A stretch of DNA of 64,000 nt from Deinococcus marmoris (GTDB lineage: Bacteria > Deinococcota > Deinococci > Deinococcales > Deinococcaceae). The position numbers were made by a program, and so were the translations under genes. The number at the start of each line of letters is the position of its first letter. Position 1 is the stretch's first letter. Location of the stretch: NCBI RefSeq assembly GCF_001949125.1, contig NZ_MSTI01000091.1, forward strand, positions 87,012-151,011, read 5' to 3'. Shown piece by piece: positions 53,903 to 64,000 of the stretch. The notes below the pieces were generated by a model, which was given only the letters and a program-made list of their open reading frames with translations, did not search any database and was not told the origin of the DNA.

Positions 53903-53933
53903 CTCCACCTTCCTGTTCTATCTGAAGCTGCGC

Positions 53934-55532
<1,599 letters not shown>

Positions 55533-55581
55533 AACACTTCCTTTTGGGCGGAGAAGAGGAATGGGGATCGCTCCGCACGTT

Positions 55582-55608
55582 TGTTCATTCTATTTGAACA
55601 CACGTTCA
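55582..55608. promoter_or_regulatory. Candidate operator of glpD
   Basis: TGTTCA (55582-55587) and TGAACA (55595-55600) form a perfect inverted repeat with a 7-nt spacer, and TGAAC-ACAC-GTTCA (55595-55608) shares the central arm. A minus-strand -10-like TAGAAT (55587-55592) lies inside the first palindrome. The half-sites resemble TGTTCG/CGAACA of E. coli GlpR operators. Confidence 0.5.
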
Positions 55609-55962
55609 CTCGTAGAGCAAGCTGGAAAGCTGAACAGGTCGGGAAGGTGAATGGATGTTCGCAGTTTAGAACTTCGAGTGCTAGGGGTTACGAATGAGCA
55701 AAATACGTGCCAGACGAAGTTTCTCAAATACCCCAAGGCAGGGAAATCGTCTGTAGGCAGATAAGTAGGGATCTTTACGTATGGGAAGAAATTTCGACAA
55801 AATTCCTCACCTTGGCGTTTTCAAAGAAAAGCGAAAATGGACGTTCTGGACACGAGATTTTGATTTTCCGTAAATCTAGGGTAGTCATCATCCCCTAGCA
55901 CCCGAAGTTTAGAGGTGGTCAACCCGCCCGGTCCCTGTTCCCGCCGTATGCTGACCCCACGT
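55609..55962. other. Low-GC intergenic region between glpD and the SorC-family gene
   Basis: About 350 bp, much richer in A and T than its surroundings between 55700 and 55900. A 63-codon plus-strand ORF (55707-55898) has no ribosome site and no recognisable motif. CTAGGG (55876-55881) and CCCTAG (55893-55898) form a small inverted repeat. I see no RNA gene or transposase remnant. TATGCT at 55947-55952 may be the -10 of the following gene. Confidence 0.4.
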
Positions 55963-56949
55963 ATGGCGCACGCTCCCGCCCCCTCTGCAAGCCAGGACCT
56001 TCAGGCCGTCCGGGTGGCGCGGCTGTATTACGTGCAGGGCCTGACCACCGACGCCATTGCTGGCGAGCTGGGGCTGTCGCGGCCCAAGGTGTCGCGTCTG
56101 CTGTCTCACGCACGGCGCAGCGGTCTGGTGGAAATCCGTATCCATGACCCGGAAGGTCAGGCACAGATGCTGGAAGCCCGTCTGCACGCGCGCTATCCCT
56201 TCTTGCACGCACAGGTGGTGGGCGTGCCGCAGGGCAGCCCGGAAACGCTGTGGCTGGAACGCACCGCCGCCGCCGCCGCCGCCGCGCTGACCGAATTGCT
56301 GCGCCCCGACATGACGGTGGGCCTGGCCTGGGGCAACACGCTGAATGCGGTGGGCCACGCGCTGATTCCGCATCCGGTGCCGGGGCTGACCTTCGTGCAG
56401 CTCAACGGCTCGGCCAACGCTGCCGACTTCATGAGCGGCTTCGTGACCGACACGATCCTGCGATTTGCGCGCAACTTCTCGGCAGGGGCGCAGCTCTTTC
56501 CGGTGCCCACCTTTTTCGACGATCCGTCCACCAAGCAGGCCATGTGGCGCGAGCGCAGTGTCCGGCATGTGCTGGAGTTGCAGGGGCGGGCGGAGTTGCT
56601 GATCTACTCGGTGGGCAGCGTGGACGCCTCCACCCCCAGCCACGTGTACAGCGCGGGCTATCTGGACGCTGGCGATCTGGCCGCGCTGGAGCAGCAGGGC
56701 GCGGTGGGCGACATCGCCACCGTCTTCTATCGCGCCGACGGCAGCGACGCGGGCCTGTCCCTGAACGCCCGTGCCAGCGGCCCGCCCCTGACGATGATCC
56801 GGGGGGCCAGCGAGTCACTGTGCGTGGTCAGCGGCCTGGGTAAGGCCGCCGCGCTGCACGCCGCCCTGGCCGGAACATTGATGCGCCGCCTGATCGTGGA
56901 CGAGGTGACGGCGCGGGCCGTACTGGAACTGGGAGACGCTGGGCGCTGA
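55963..56949 (+). CDS. SorC/DeoR-type sugar-binding transcriptional regulator
   Basis: A 328-residue regulator. The N-terminal HTH is VARLYYVQGLTTDAIAGELGLSRPKVSRLLSHARRSGLVEIRI. The C-terminal domain is the SorC effector domain, with VGLAWGNTLNAVGHAL, FVQLNGSANAADF and LLIYSVGSVDASTPSHVYSAGYL. Effectors of this family are usually phosphorylated sugars or polyols. It is divergent from glpD, so glycerol-3-P or a related polyol phosphate is a reasonable guess. The start is uncertain among ATG 55963, ATG 55948 and GTG 55915. Confidence 0.87.
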   Translation: MAHAPAPSASQDLQAVRVARLYYVQGLTTDAIAGELGLSRPKVSRLLSHARRSGLVEIRIHDPEGQAQMLEARLHARYPFLHAQVVGVPQGSPETLWLERTAAAAAAALTELLRPDMTVGLAWGNTLNAVGHALIPHPVPGLTFVQLNGSANAADFMSGFVTDTILRFARNFSAGAQLFPVPTFFDDPSTKQAMWRERSVRHVLELQGRAELLIYSVGSVDASTPSHVYSAGYLDAGDLAALEQQGAVGDIATVFYRADGSDAGLSLNARASGPPLTMIRGASESLCVVSGLGKAAALHAALAGTLMRRLIVDEVTARAVLELGDAGR

Positions 56950-57125
56950 GAAATTCTCCCCTGCCCAGCCTTTCGGATGATGCCGGGCACTCTGGGAGCA
57001 GTTACCGTGGGCGAAATCCGCACGGGCAAGGCGAGAAGTGACACAATCTGATCAGGCAGGATTTGAAGCCCAGCACTCTCGGTCAGGCACAGGAACGGCA
57101 AGCAGGAATTGCAAAAGGGGCAGAC

Positions 57126-60100
57126 ATGAAACGACGGTGGACGCGCGGCGCATTGTTATCCGGCCTGCTGCTGGTGGGGCTGGCCCCCGCCCAGCGCGAG
57201 GTTTCCATTTACGGCGGCGTGTTCCGGGGCAGCCAGCCGGTCAGCGTGGAAGTGTATGCGCCTGCCGGGACCGTGTTCACCCTCAGCAAGGTGCTGGACC
57301 CGGCGGCCCTGTTCGCTGCCTCGCCCGATCCACACGAACCCAAACTGGGTGCCGTGGGCCGCAGCGCGCCGATCCGCACCATCAAGCTGAAGAAACGCGA
57401 TCAGAGCCTGGACTTTGGCAAGCTGCCCAGCGGCGTTTACGTGGTGGGAACGGGCAGTCTGGGCGCCGTGGTGCTGGTCAGTAACCTGGGGCTGGTGGTC
57501 AAGCGCGACGCGGGGCAGGCCCTCACCTATACGGCAGACCGTGAAAGCGGCCAGACGCGGGCGGCGCGGGTGTGGGCGCTGGGAGGCGGTTCCCCAGTGT
57601 TGTCGAGCGCCGACGGCGTGGCCCGTTTCACCAGGAAAGCCAACGCCGACTCGGACAAGGAGACTTTCCTGGCCCGCTACGGCAACGACTGGGCCATCAG
57701 CGGGGCGGAATGGAACAGCTACGCGGCCCCGCTGGTGCGCGGTTACGTCTATACGGACCGCCCGATCTACCGCCCCGGCCAGCATGTGGATTTCAAGGCG
57801 GTGCTGCGGCAGGCCGACAAACTGACGCCGCTGGCGAATACGTCGGTGCGCGTGACCATCACGTCCCCAGACAGTGACGAGGTCTACCGCAAGACACTGA
57901 CCACCAACGCGCTGGGATCGCTGAACGCCGGGCTGGACCTGCCGGTGGGGGCCAAACTGGGCGAATACTATTTCTCGCTGAAACCCGACAGGGCCGACGG
58001 CGACAGCCAGAGCGACATCGGCGGCAGCTTTCAGGTGGAGGCGTACCAGAAGCCCGAATACGCCGTGACCCTTGCGCCGGACCGCAAACGCGCCGTACAG
58101 GGCGAGAAGGTCAGCGTCCGCATTTCGGCCCGCTACCTGTTCGGGGGCAACGTGAGCGGGGCCAGGGTCAATTACAACGTGACCCGCGCGCCGTATTACC
58201 CGCCCGGCTTCGACAGCGATTACCTGCCGCCCGGCGACGAGGGCCAGGACTACGGCTCCGATCTGGTGATTCAGGAGGAGACGCGCCTGAACGCGAGTGG
58301 CGACCTGGACCTGACGCTGCCGCTGGAGCGTGACCCGGACGGCCAGCCGGTTAGCTACCGCATCGAGGCCGAGGTGGAGGACGAGTCGCGCCGCACGGTC
58401 AGCGCCCAGACGCAGGTGATCGCCTTTCCCGCCAACCTGAACGTGGAGGCCAGCACCGACGGCTACGTTTACGACGCGGGCAAGCCCATCCGCGTGTCAC
58501 TGGACACCCGTGACCTGAAAGATGTGGGCCGCGCCGCCCTGGTCACGCTGGACCTGATCCGCCAGAGCTACGACTACGACAGGAAGAAGAAGATCTGGGT
58601 GCTGAGCGAGACGCGCCTGGCCCGCTCCCAGGTGCAGACGAACGCGGCAGGGACGGCCAGCACCACCCTGTCTACCGCGCGCGGCGGCGGGTATCTGGTG
58701 CGGGCCACCGTGAAAGACGAGCAGGGCCGCGCGAGTACCTTTGAAAACTTTGTCTGGGTGCTGAAGCCCGGCGAGGACTACGGCTGGAACTACCGCGACC
58801 TGACCGTGCAACTGGACCGCAAGAGCTACGCCCCCGGCGACACCGCCACCGTGCTGGTGGGCAACCCCAGGCCCGGCGCTCCGGTGCTGGTCACGCTGGA
58901 GGGTGACAGGCTCCGCAGTTCAACTGTCCTGCGCGGCACGGGCGCAGTGCTGACCTACCGTTTTCCGGTCACGGCGGACATGGCCCCGAACATCTACGTC
59001 GCGGCGTCTACCCTCAGCGACGGCCAGTTTTACAGCAACGACGCCCGCGTGAAAGTTCCCCGCGTGGGCGCGGCCCTGACGGTCAGGGTCACGCCGGAAA
59101 AAGCCCGCTATGCCCCCGGCGACACGGGCAAATTCAGCGTGGACGTGCAGACGGCGGACGGCAAGGGTGTAGCAGGAGAGGTGGCGCTGGGCGTGGTGGA
59201 TCAGGCCATCTATCTGGTGCAGCGCGACAACAGCACGCCGATTGCCCAGGTCTTTGACGCGCCGCGCAGCAACGCGGTGGGAACCAATTCCAGCCTCAAT
59301 TTCTACTTCTCGCAGGTGGGCACGGTGGCGTCCGCGCCCAGACAGATAGAATCCGCCCCCGCCTTCGCGCAGGACAAGCAGGCTGGGGCCGGAGCTGCCG
59401 CCAGCAACAGCGAGGTCACGCCGCGCCAGGATTTCAAGGACACCATTCTGTGGGTGCCCAACCTCCTGACCGACGCGCAGGGCCACGCCGAGGTTTCAGT
59501 CAAGTTCCCCGACAACCTGACCACCTGGGTGGCCACCGCCCGCGCCCAGACGAAGACCCCACGCTTCGGGCAAGCAGTCGCCACCACCATGACCACCAAG
59601 GACGTGATCACCCGCCTGAGCCTGCCCACGTTCCTGGTGCGCGGCGACACGGTCACGCTGTCCGGCATCGTGAACAACACGCTGAATAAACCAGTCATGG
59701 GCACGGCCAGCGTAGTGCTGAACGGTCTGACCCCGCTGAGTGGCGCGGCCTTGAAAGCGGGCGGCGCACCGCTGAATGTGGCCGCCAACGGGCGCGTCCG
59801 CACGGACATGCAGGTGCGGGCAGGCAACGTGGGCACGGCGGACGTGACCTTCACCGCCCGCACAGTTTCCGGCAGCGACGCCCTCAAGCTCCCACTGCCC
59901 GTCAAGGCCAGAGGGTACGAGGTCACGCAGACGGCGGTGGGCAGTGCCAGCCAGCCGGGGATCAAGATCAATATTCCGGCAGATGCCAACCTCAAAACGC
60001 TGGACCTGAGCCTGAGTCTCACACCGTCGCTGCTGTCCGCTGTGTCGCCCGCGCTGGAGTATCTGGTGGGCTACCCCTACGGCTGCACCGAGCAGACCAT

Positions 60101-61559
60101 GAGCCGTTTCCTGCCCGCGCTGCTGGCGAAGGAAAATCTGGGCAGCGCCGCCCTGCCGCAGAGTGTGGTGGGGGACCTGCCCGACATCGTGAGCGCGGGA
60201 CTGGCCCGGCTGGAACTGTTCCAGCACGAGGACGGCGGCTGGAACTTCTGGCAATACGACGACAGCACCCTGGAAATGAGCGCCTACGTGGTGGAGGGCC
60301 TGCTGCGGGCTAAGAAACTGGGCGCGAAGGTCAACAACGACATGCTGTACAACGGGTTGCAGTACCTCGCTAAAAATGTGCCCAATCCGAAAGGACGGCA
60401 GGCCGAGCGTGCCAGCGCCTACCGTGCCCTGGCCGACGCCGGGAAGGTGGACAAGACACAACTGGCCGCTTTCGCCCGCCGCAAGGATCTGGAACCCTAC
60501 GCGCTGGCGGAAACCGCGCTGGCATTGAATAAAACGGGCCAGACCCAGGCCGCCCGCGATGTGCTGGACCGCCTCAAGGCCAGACGAATCGGCACCAACG
60601 AAGGCGCACTGCTGCACTGGGAAACGCCCAAACGGGGGGGCGGCGACTTCTGGTACGACTACTGGGACGACAACAGCGTGCAGGTCACGGCCACCGCGCT
60701 GGAGGCCGTCGCCACGCTGGAGCCGAACAGCGCCCTGATTCCTGGCGTCTCGCAGTGGCTGCTGTCCAACCGACGTGGCCCCAAGTGGCTGTCCACCCAG
60801 GACACCACCAGCGTGATCGTCGCCGCGCTGGCCCTCAAGCCTCCAAAGGCCATGAGCGGCGACGTGAGCGCCCTGCTGGACGGCCAGAACGCCGGGCAGG
60901 CCACGCTGACCGGGCAGGAGGCGGCCACCCTCAAGATTGACGCCAGCACCCTGAAGGCCGGGGCGCACACGGTCACGCTGACGGGCGCACCTGCCGGGCT
61001 GACCTTCAGCACCCAACTGAAGTACAGCCGCGAACCCGCCGAACTGAAGGGCGACGCCAGCAAGGGCTTCCGCCTGAGCCGCCAGTATCAGCGTCTGGAA
61101 CCCGTCTGGGACGCCAAGAACAACAAATATACCTACCGCCGCGTCTCGCTGCTCAGGGGCGGGCAGATGCAGCCGGTCACGGTGGGGGATCTGATTCTGG
61201 TGACCCTCAGCGTGCAGCCGGTGGGGCAGAGCGCCCGCTATATGGTGGTCAGCGATCCCATCCCAGCGGGCATGAAGGCGCTGGACGAACGCAGTCTGGC
61301 GATTGCGGGGTTGCAGGACCCCGACGAGTACGACTGGGGCAACTGGAACTACTGGTACGCGGGCCGTGACCTGCTGGATGACCGTGTTGACCTGTATGCC
61401 GACTACCTGAAGGGCGAGCAGAAGATGACCTATCTGCTGCGCGCCCAGACCCCCGGCACCTTTACCGCGCTGCCTACCCACGCTTTCCTGATGTACGACC
61501 CGGACGTGGAAGGTTACGCCCCGGCAACGACGTTCACGGTGCGGGACCGGGGGCAGTGA
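57126..61559 (+). CDS. Secreted alpha-2-macroglobulin family protein with thioester motif
   Basis: A 1477-residue secreted protein. The signal peptide is MKRRWTRGALLSGLLLVGLAPA, with no lipobox Cys, so it is not a lipoprotein like E. coli YfhM. MG-type domains follow, including YTDRPIYRPGQHVDFKAVLR (the MG2 landmark) near residue 215. The thioester motif is intact in YGCTEQTMSRFLPALL (Cys987, Glu989, Gln990), followed by the helical thioester-domain repeats. The region near residues 735-775 (SAPRQIESAPAFAQDKQAG) is low in complexity and may be the bait region. Such proteins trap proteases in the periplasm. AGGGG lies 7 nt before the ATG. A small metallopeptidase gene follows by 10 bp. Confidence 0.93.
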   Translation: MKRRWTRGALLSGLLLVGLAPAQREVSIYGGVFRGSQPVSVEVYAPAGTVFTLSKVLDPAALFAASPDPHEPKLGAVGRSAPIRTIKLKKRDQSLDFGKLPSGVYVVGTGSLGAVVLVSNLGLVVKRDAGQALTYTADRESGQTRAARVWALGGGSPVLSSADGVARFTRKANADSDKETFLARYGNDWAISGAEWNSYAAPLVRGYVYTDRPIYRPGQHVDFKAVLRQADKLTPLANTSVRVTITSPDSDEVYRKTLTTNALGSLNAGLDLPVGAKLGEYYFSLKPDRADGDSQSDIGGSFQVEAYQKPEYAVTLAPDRKRAVQGEKVSVRISARYLFGGNVSGARVNYNVTRAPYYPPGFDSDYLPPGDEGQDYGSDLVIQEETRLNASGDLDLTLPLERDPDGQPVSYRIEAEVEDESRRTVSAQTQVIAFPANLNVEASTDGYVYDAGKPIRVSLDTRDLKDVGRAALVTLDLIRQSYDYDRKKKIWVLSETRLARSQVQTNAAGTASTTLSTARGGGYLVRATVKDEQGRASTFENFVWVLKPGEDYGWNYRDLTVQLDRKSYAPGDTATVLVGNPRPGAPVLVTLEGDRLRSSTVLRGTGAVLTYRFPVTADMAPNIYVAASTLSDGQFYSNDARVKVPRVGAALTVRVTPEKARYAPGDTGKFSVDVQTADGKGVAGEVALGVVDQAIYLVQRDNSTPIAQVFDAPRSNAVGTNSSLNFYFSQVGTVASAPRQIESAPAFAQDKQAGAGAAASNSEVTPRQDFKDTILWVPNLLTDAQGHAEVSVKFPDNLTTWVATARAQTKTPRFGQAVATTMTTKDVITRLSLPTFLVRGDTVTLSGIVNNTLNKPVMGTASVVLNGLTPLSGAALKAGGAPLNVAANGRVRTDMQVRAGNVGTADVTFTARTVSGSDALKLPLPVKARGYEVTQTAVGSASQPGIKINIPADANLKTLDLSLSLTPSLLSAVSPALEYLVGYPYGCTEQTMSRFLPALLAKENLGSAALPQSVVGDLPDIVSAGLARLELFQHEDGGWNFWQYDDSTLEMSAYVVEGLLRAKKLGAKVNNDMLYNGLQYLAKNVPNPKGRQAERASAYRALADAGKVDKTQLAAFARRKDLEPYALAETALALNKTGQTQAARDVLDRLKARRIGTNEGALLHWETPKRGGGDFWYDYWDDNSVQVTATALEAVATLEPNSALIPGVSQWLLSNRRGPKWLSTQDTTSVIVAALALKPPKAMSGDVSALLDGQNAGQATLTGQEAATLKIDASTLKAGAHTVTLTGAPAGLTFSTQLKYSREPAELKGDASKGFRLSRQYQRLEPVWDAKNNKYTYRRVSLLRGGQMQPVTVGDLILVTLSVQPVGQSARYMVVSDPIPAGMKALDERSLAIAGLQDPDEYDWGNWNYWYAGRDLLDDRVDLYADYLKGEQKMTYLLRAQTPGTFTALPTHAFLMYDPDVEGYAPATTFTVRDRGQ

Positions 61560-61569
61560 CGGACAAGGG

Positions 61570-62184
61570 ATGAGAAGATCGTCCCTCCGACACGCTGGTA
61601 CGGCGCTCGTCTGGCTCGTGCTTCTGGCTCCCAACGTCCTCGCCTTTCAGGCCCAGCACGGCTCCCTGACGGTCACTTACGTGGACCCGCGTGACCGTCA
61701 ACAACTCGGGGCCGTGTTCAAAGCCTGGGATGCGGCGGCGCGAGACTTGAAGGCGCTGGGTCTGTCACCTCCCGCAAAGGTACGGATTGAGGCAGCAGGC
61801 AATGCGGCGGACTTCCAGGCCCGCACCGGGGAACCAGTCAATATTGCGGCCAGTACGCAGGGCACAGTGATCCGCACGCAACGGCTCTCGGCGCTGGCGG
61901 CGCGCGGCCTGCTGCCTACCACCATCCGGCACGAGGCGTTTCATACGGCCCAGCCCGCCGGAATCCCGCGCTGGCTGGCCGAGGGGCTGGCCCGCACTTT
62001 CAGCGGCGAGGGGAAGGCGGACCCGCGCACCCCGACAGGGCTGGAAGGCGTAGCAGACGCCCGACTGGACGCCAAACTGCTGGAGCGTGACCCGACACAG
62101 TTGAATGCCGCCTACCGCGAGGTCACCGTCCGGGCGGCAAAGCTGGTACGGGCGCGGGGCTGGAAAGGGGCGCTGAAGTGGTGA
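61570..62184 (+). CDS. Secreted MA-type zinc metallopeptidase-like protein
   Basis: A 204-residue protein with a signal peptide (HAGTALVWLVLLAPNVLA). The zinc motif is RHEAFHTA (His121, Glu122, His125), followed by PRWLAEGLARTF, whose Glu138 fits the third ligand of MA-family gluzincins. The pattern HExxH...P-W-x-x-E-G is typical of the Peptidase_MA-like families. The C-terminus after about residue 150 is short and has no extra domain. The gene begins 10 bp after the alpha-2-macroglobulin stop, so the two are almost certainly one operon. Confidence 0.8.
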   Translation: MRRSSLRHAGTALVWLVLLAPNVLAFQAQHGSLTVTYVDPRDRQQLGAVFKAWDAAARDLKALGLSPPAKVRIEAAGNAADFQARTGEPVNIAASTQGTVIRTQRLSALAARGLLPTTIRHEAFHTAQPAGIPRWLAEGLARTFSGEGKADPRTPTGLEGVADARLDAKLLERDPTQLNAAYREVTVRAAKLVRARGWKGALKW

Positions 62185-62234
62185 TGGGCGGCCCATAATT
62201 ATGCAAGAGTCTGCGTCATGAAAGAGTTCAGGGC

Positions 62235-63275
62235 GTGAAAGCCGTCGTCTACGAGCAATTTGGCCTGCGTCCCGAACTCCAGACCGTCCCGGACCCCTTG
62301 CCAGAAGCGGACGGCGTGGTGCTTCGTGTAGAGGCGTCCGGCGTGTGCCGCAGCGACTGGCACGGCTGGATGGGCCGTGACCCGGATATCCAGTTGCCTC
62401 ATGTCCCCGGTCACGAGATCGCCGGAACCGTGGTGGCGGTGGGCGCGGGTGTGACCCGCTGGCGCGAGGGGGACCGGGTGACACTGCCCTTCGTATCGGG
62501 GTGTGGGCGCTGCCCGGAGTGTCAAAGCGGGCAGCAGCAGGTCTGCCGGGACCAGTTTCAGCCGGGCTTTACCGCCTGGGGATCGTTTGCCGAGTACGTG
62601 GCCCTGCGCTACGCCGAGCAGAATCTGGTGCGCCTCCCCGACGGTCTGGACTTCGTGACGGCAGCAAGCCTGGGCTGCCGGTTTGCCACCTCCTTCCGCG
62701 CGGTGGTACAGCAGGGGCGGGTGCGCGGCGGCGAGTGGGTGGCCGTTCACGGCTGCGGCGGCGTGGGCCTGTCGGCGGTCATGATCGCCCACGCATTGGG
62801 CGCACGGGTGATCGCGGTAGACATAGGCGCGGACAAGCTCACGCGGGCAGCGGAACTGGGCGCGGAAGTCACGGTCAACAGCCGCGAGGTGGATGTGGTG
62901 ACGGCCATCCGCGAGGTCACGGGCGGCGGCGCACACCTGTCGCTGGACGCGCTGGGGCACGCGCAGACCTGCGCCGATTCCATCCTGTGCCTGCGAACCC
63001 AGGGGCGACACGTTCAGGTGGGCCTGCTGGTGGCCGAACACAGCCGCCCGCCACTGCCGATGGACGCCGTGATCTCGCGTGAGCTGGAGATCTACGGCAG
63101 CCACGGCATGGCCGCCCACGCCTACCCCGAGATGCTGGGCATGATCGAGAGCGGCCTGCTGCGCCCGGACCGCCTGATCGGCGCGCGGCTGACGCTCGAA
63201 GAAGCTATCGATGCACTGACGGGGATGGACTCGTTTAACGCCCTTGGAGTTCAGGTGATTGACCGTTTCGCGTAG
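62235..63275 (+). CDS. Zinc-dependent alcohol dehydrogenase
   Basis: A 346-residue MDR-family dehydrogenase. Catalytic zinc ligands lie in [10 protein letters not shown] (Cys) and VPGHEIAG (His, Glu). The structural zinc site is [17 protein letters not shown] with four Cys. The Rossmann motif [24 protein letters not shown] lies near residues 175-198. The GTG start at 62235 gives the usual [10 protein letters not shown] opening. The substrate is unresolved: primary alcohols or polyols are both possible. Confidence 0.9.
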   Translation: MKAVVYEQFGLRPELQTVPDPLPEADGVVLRVEASGVCRSDWHGWMGRDPDIQLPHVPGHEIAGTVVAVGAGVTRWREGDRVTLPFVSGCGRCPECQSGQQQVCRDQFQPGFTAWGSFAEYVALRYAEQNLVRLPDGLDFVTAASLGCRFATSFRAVVQQGRVRGGEWVAVHGCGGVGLSAVMIAHALGARVIAVDIGADKLTRAAELGAEVTVNSREVDVVTAIREVTGGGAHLSLDALGHAQTCADSILCLRTQGRHVQVGLLVAEHSRPPLPMDAVISRELEIYGSHGMAAHAYPEMLGMIESGLLRPDRLIGARLTLEEAIDALTGMDSFNALGVQVIDRFA

Positions 63276-63464
63276 GCAGTCCAGAAGCGGACGCCTCAGC
63301 TCTGCCGGGACCACATCCCGGTCCTGCACAGCGCAAAAAGCCCTCCGTGACGCCGTACAATCTCGTGCCAGGACCGTCCTGAAAGCACCTGGTCCTGAGG
63401 GGGCACATATGTTTCGTATTTTGATGATGTCAAGCGGGCCAGTCACGGGCCACTGTCAGCACAG

Positions 63465-64000
63465 ATGAAGGCGTCTCCACGGCTGATGGGCGGCGTGAGC
63501 AGGCCGCCCCCACCCCGGCGGGGCGGCTCGATGCGGCGGCACCAGACCCGCACGGCCTACACCTTCCTGCTGGTCCCCCTGATCTTCTACCTGATCGTCC
63601 GCTTCCTGCCCACCCTCTCTGCCCTGCGCCTGAGCCTGTTCGACTGGAACATCCTCAAAGACACCCAGCCCTTCGTGGGCACCGAAAACTATCAGCGTCT
63701 GTTCGCAGACGAGAAGTTCGGTCAGGCGCTCAGAAATACCGCGCTGTACACCGTCATCGGCGTCCCAGCGCAGATCGCGCTGGGACTGATCGTGGCCCTG
63801 CTCCTGAACAAGATCGTCGCGTTGCGCGGGCTGTTCCGGGCACTGTACTTCGCCCCCTACGTCACCCCCATCGTGGCCGCCGCGTGGGTCTGGCAGTGGC
63901 TGTTCAGCCCGCAATTCGGCCCGGTCAACACCTTCCTGATCTGGCTGCACATCACCCCGCAGAACTTTCTCAACTCCCCGGATCAGGCGCTGGCCACCAC
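63465..64000 (+). CDS. Sugar ABC transporter permease (MalF/UgpA family), 3' partial
   Basis: An open frame from ATG 63465 runs off the window end (178 codons visible). After a Pro/Arg-rich head, the first membrane segment is AYTFLLVPLIFYLIVRFLP. SLFDWNILKDTQPFVGTENYQRLF and ALYFAPYVTPIVAAAWVWQWLFSPQFGPVN are typical of UgpA/MalF-type permeases. ATG at 63483 and 63531 are alternative starts, the latter closest to homology. No binding-protein gene precedes it in the window. Confidence 0.88.
   Translation, partial: MKASPRLMGGVSRPPPPRRGGSMRRHQTRTAYTFLLVPLIFYLIVRFLPTLSALRLSLFDWNILKDTQPFVGTENYQRLFADEKFGQALRNTALYTVIGVPAQIALGLIVALLLNKIVALRGLFRALYFAPYVTPIVAAAWVWQWLFSPQFGPVNTFLIWLHITPQNFLNSPDQALAT

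Noticed and set aside
55707..55898. 63-codon ORF in the AT-rich gap upstream of the SorC-family gene
   Set aside because: No ribosome site or leaderless -10, and the composition follows the AT-rich background rather than codon use.
56956..56998. Possible terminator after the SorC-family gene (CTCCC...GGGAG with inner TGCCC...GGGCA)
   Set aside because: The stems are short, the loops are unequal and there is no T-run.
63452..63464. ACTGTCAGCACAG before the sugar permease matches 51168-51180 upstream of the GGDEF-EAL gene
   Set aside because: A 13-nt match between two places in 64 kb is expected by chance several times, and the flanking half-sites are not repeated here.

Overview
The window is high-GC bacterial chromosome-type DNA with tightly packed genes. 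Many start codons overlap the preceding stop (ATGA or GTGA), and GTG and TTG starts are common. Gene content and style point to a Deinococcus: ABC importers, acyl-CoA dehydrogenases, an alpha-2-macroglobulin, a PilJ/ChpA-type chemosensory operon, likely leaderless promoters of the TANNNT type just upstream of ATG, and short palindromic intergenic repeats. This assignment is inference; no rRNA or other phylogenetic marker lies in the window. I saw no tRNA, rRNA, CRISPR array, prophage or intact insertion sequence.

Layout. 1-3.9 kb: end of a dipeptide/oligopeptide ABC importer (binding protein, two permeases). 4-8 kb: a methyltransferase, a Gfo/Idh/MocA dehydrogenase divergent from a sugar isomerase/epimerase, and a glutaryl-CoA-type acyl-CoA dehydrogenase. 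8-11 kb: molybdate locus (modB, modA, and a regulator joining an HTH to a periplasmic-binding-like domain), with no modC. 11-14.3 kb: a recombinase-like protein without catalytic residues, an orphan sugar-binding protein, and a class I glutamine amidotransferase. 14.4-20.6 kb: a leftward operon for acyl-CoA metabolism (two SDRs, MaoC hydratase, acyl-CoA dehydrogenase, APH-like kinase, histidine phosphatase, a small unknown protein). A low-GC CbrC/AbrB gene pair sits inside it. 21-31.3 kb: a rightward Pil-Chp-like chemosensory operon (REC, CheW, two PilJ-like receptors, hybrid CheA with two Hpt domains, REC-DUF4388, REC-Roadblock).

31.4-48 kb: a SIS-domain sugar isomerase, then a complete L-rhamnose locus. 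The leftward arm encodes a DeoR regulator, RhaI, a bifunctional rhamnulose-1-P aldolase/lactaldehyde dehydrogenase, RhaB and LutABC. Together these predict rhamnose to DHAP plus lactate, then lactate to pyruvate. The rightward arm encodes the mutarotase RhaM, the ABC importer (ATPase, two permeases, binding protein) and an AraA/FucI-type isomerase. A palindromic operator candidate lies between the arms. 48-53.8 kb: a double-hotdog protein, a GGDEF-EAL protein, a GNAT enzyme, a PaaK-type ligase and a small zinc-ribbon protein. 53.9-57 kb: glpD and a divergent SorC-family regulator. 57-62.2 kb: a secreted alpha-2-macroglobulin with an intact thioester motif, followed by a small HExxH metallopeptidase. 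62.2-64 kb: a zinc alcohol dehydrogenase and the start of a sugar ABC permease.

Most of the window is ordinary metabolism. The parts most worth a second look are the alpha-2-macroglobulin/metallopeptidase pair, the recombinase-like protein with its 17-nt inverted repeat pair, the CbrC/AbrB cassette, the REC-Roadblock and REC-DUF4388 output proteins, and the palindromic repeats lodged inside the rhamnose operon.
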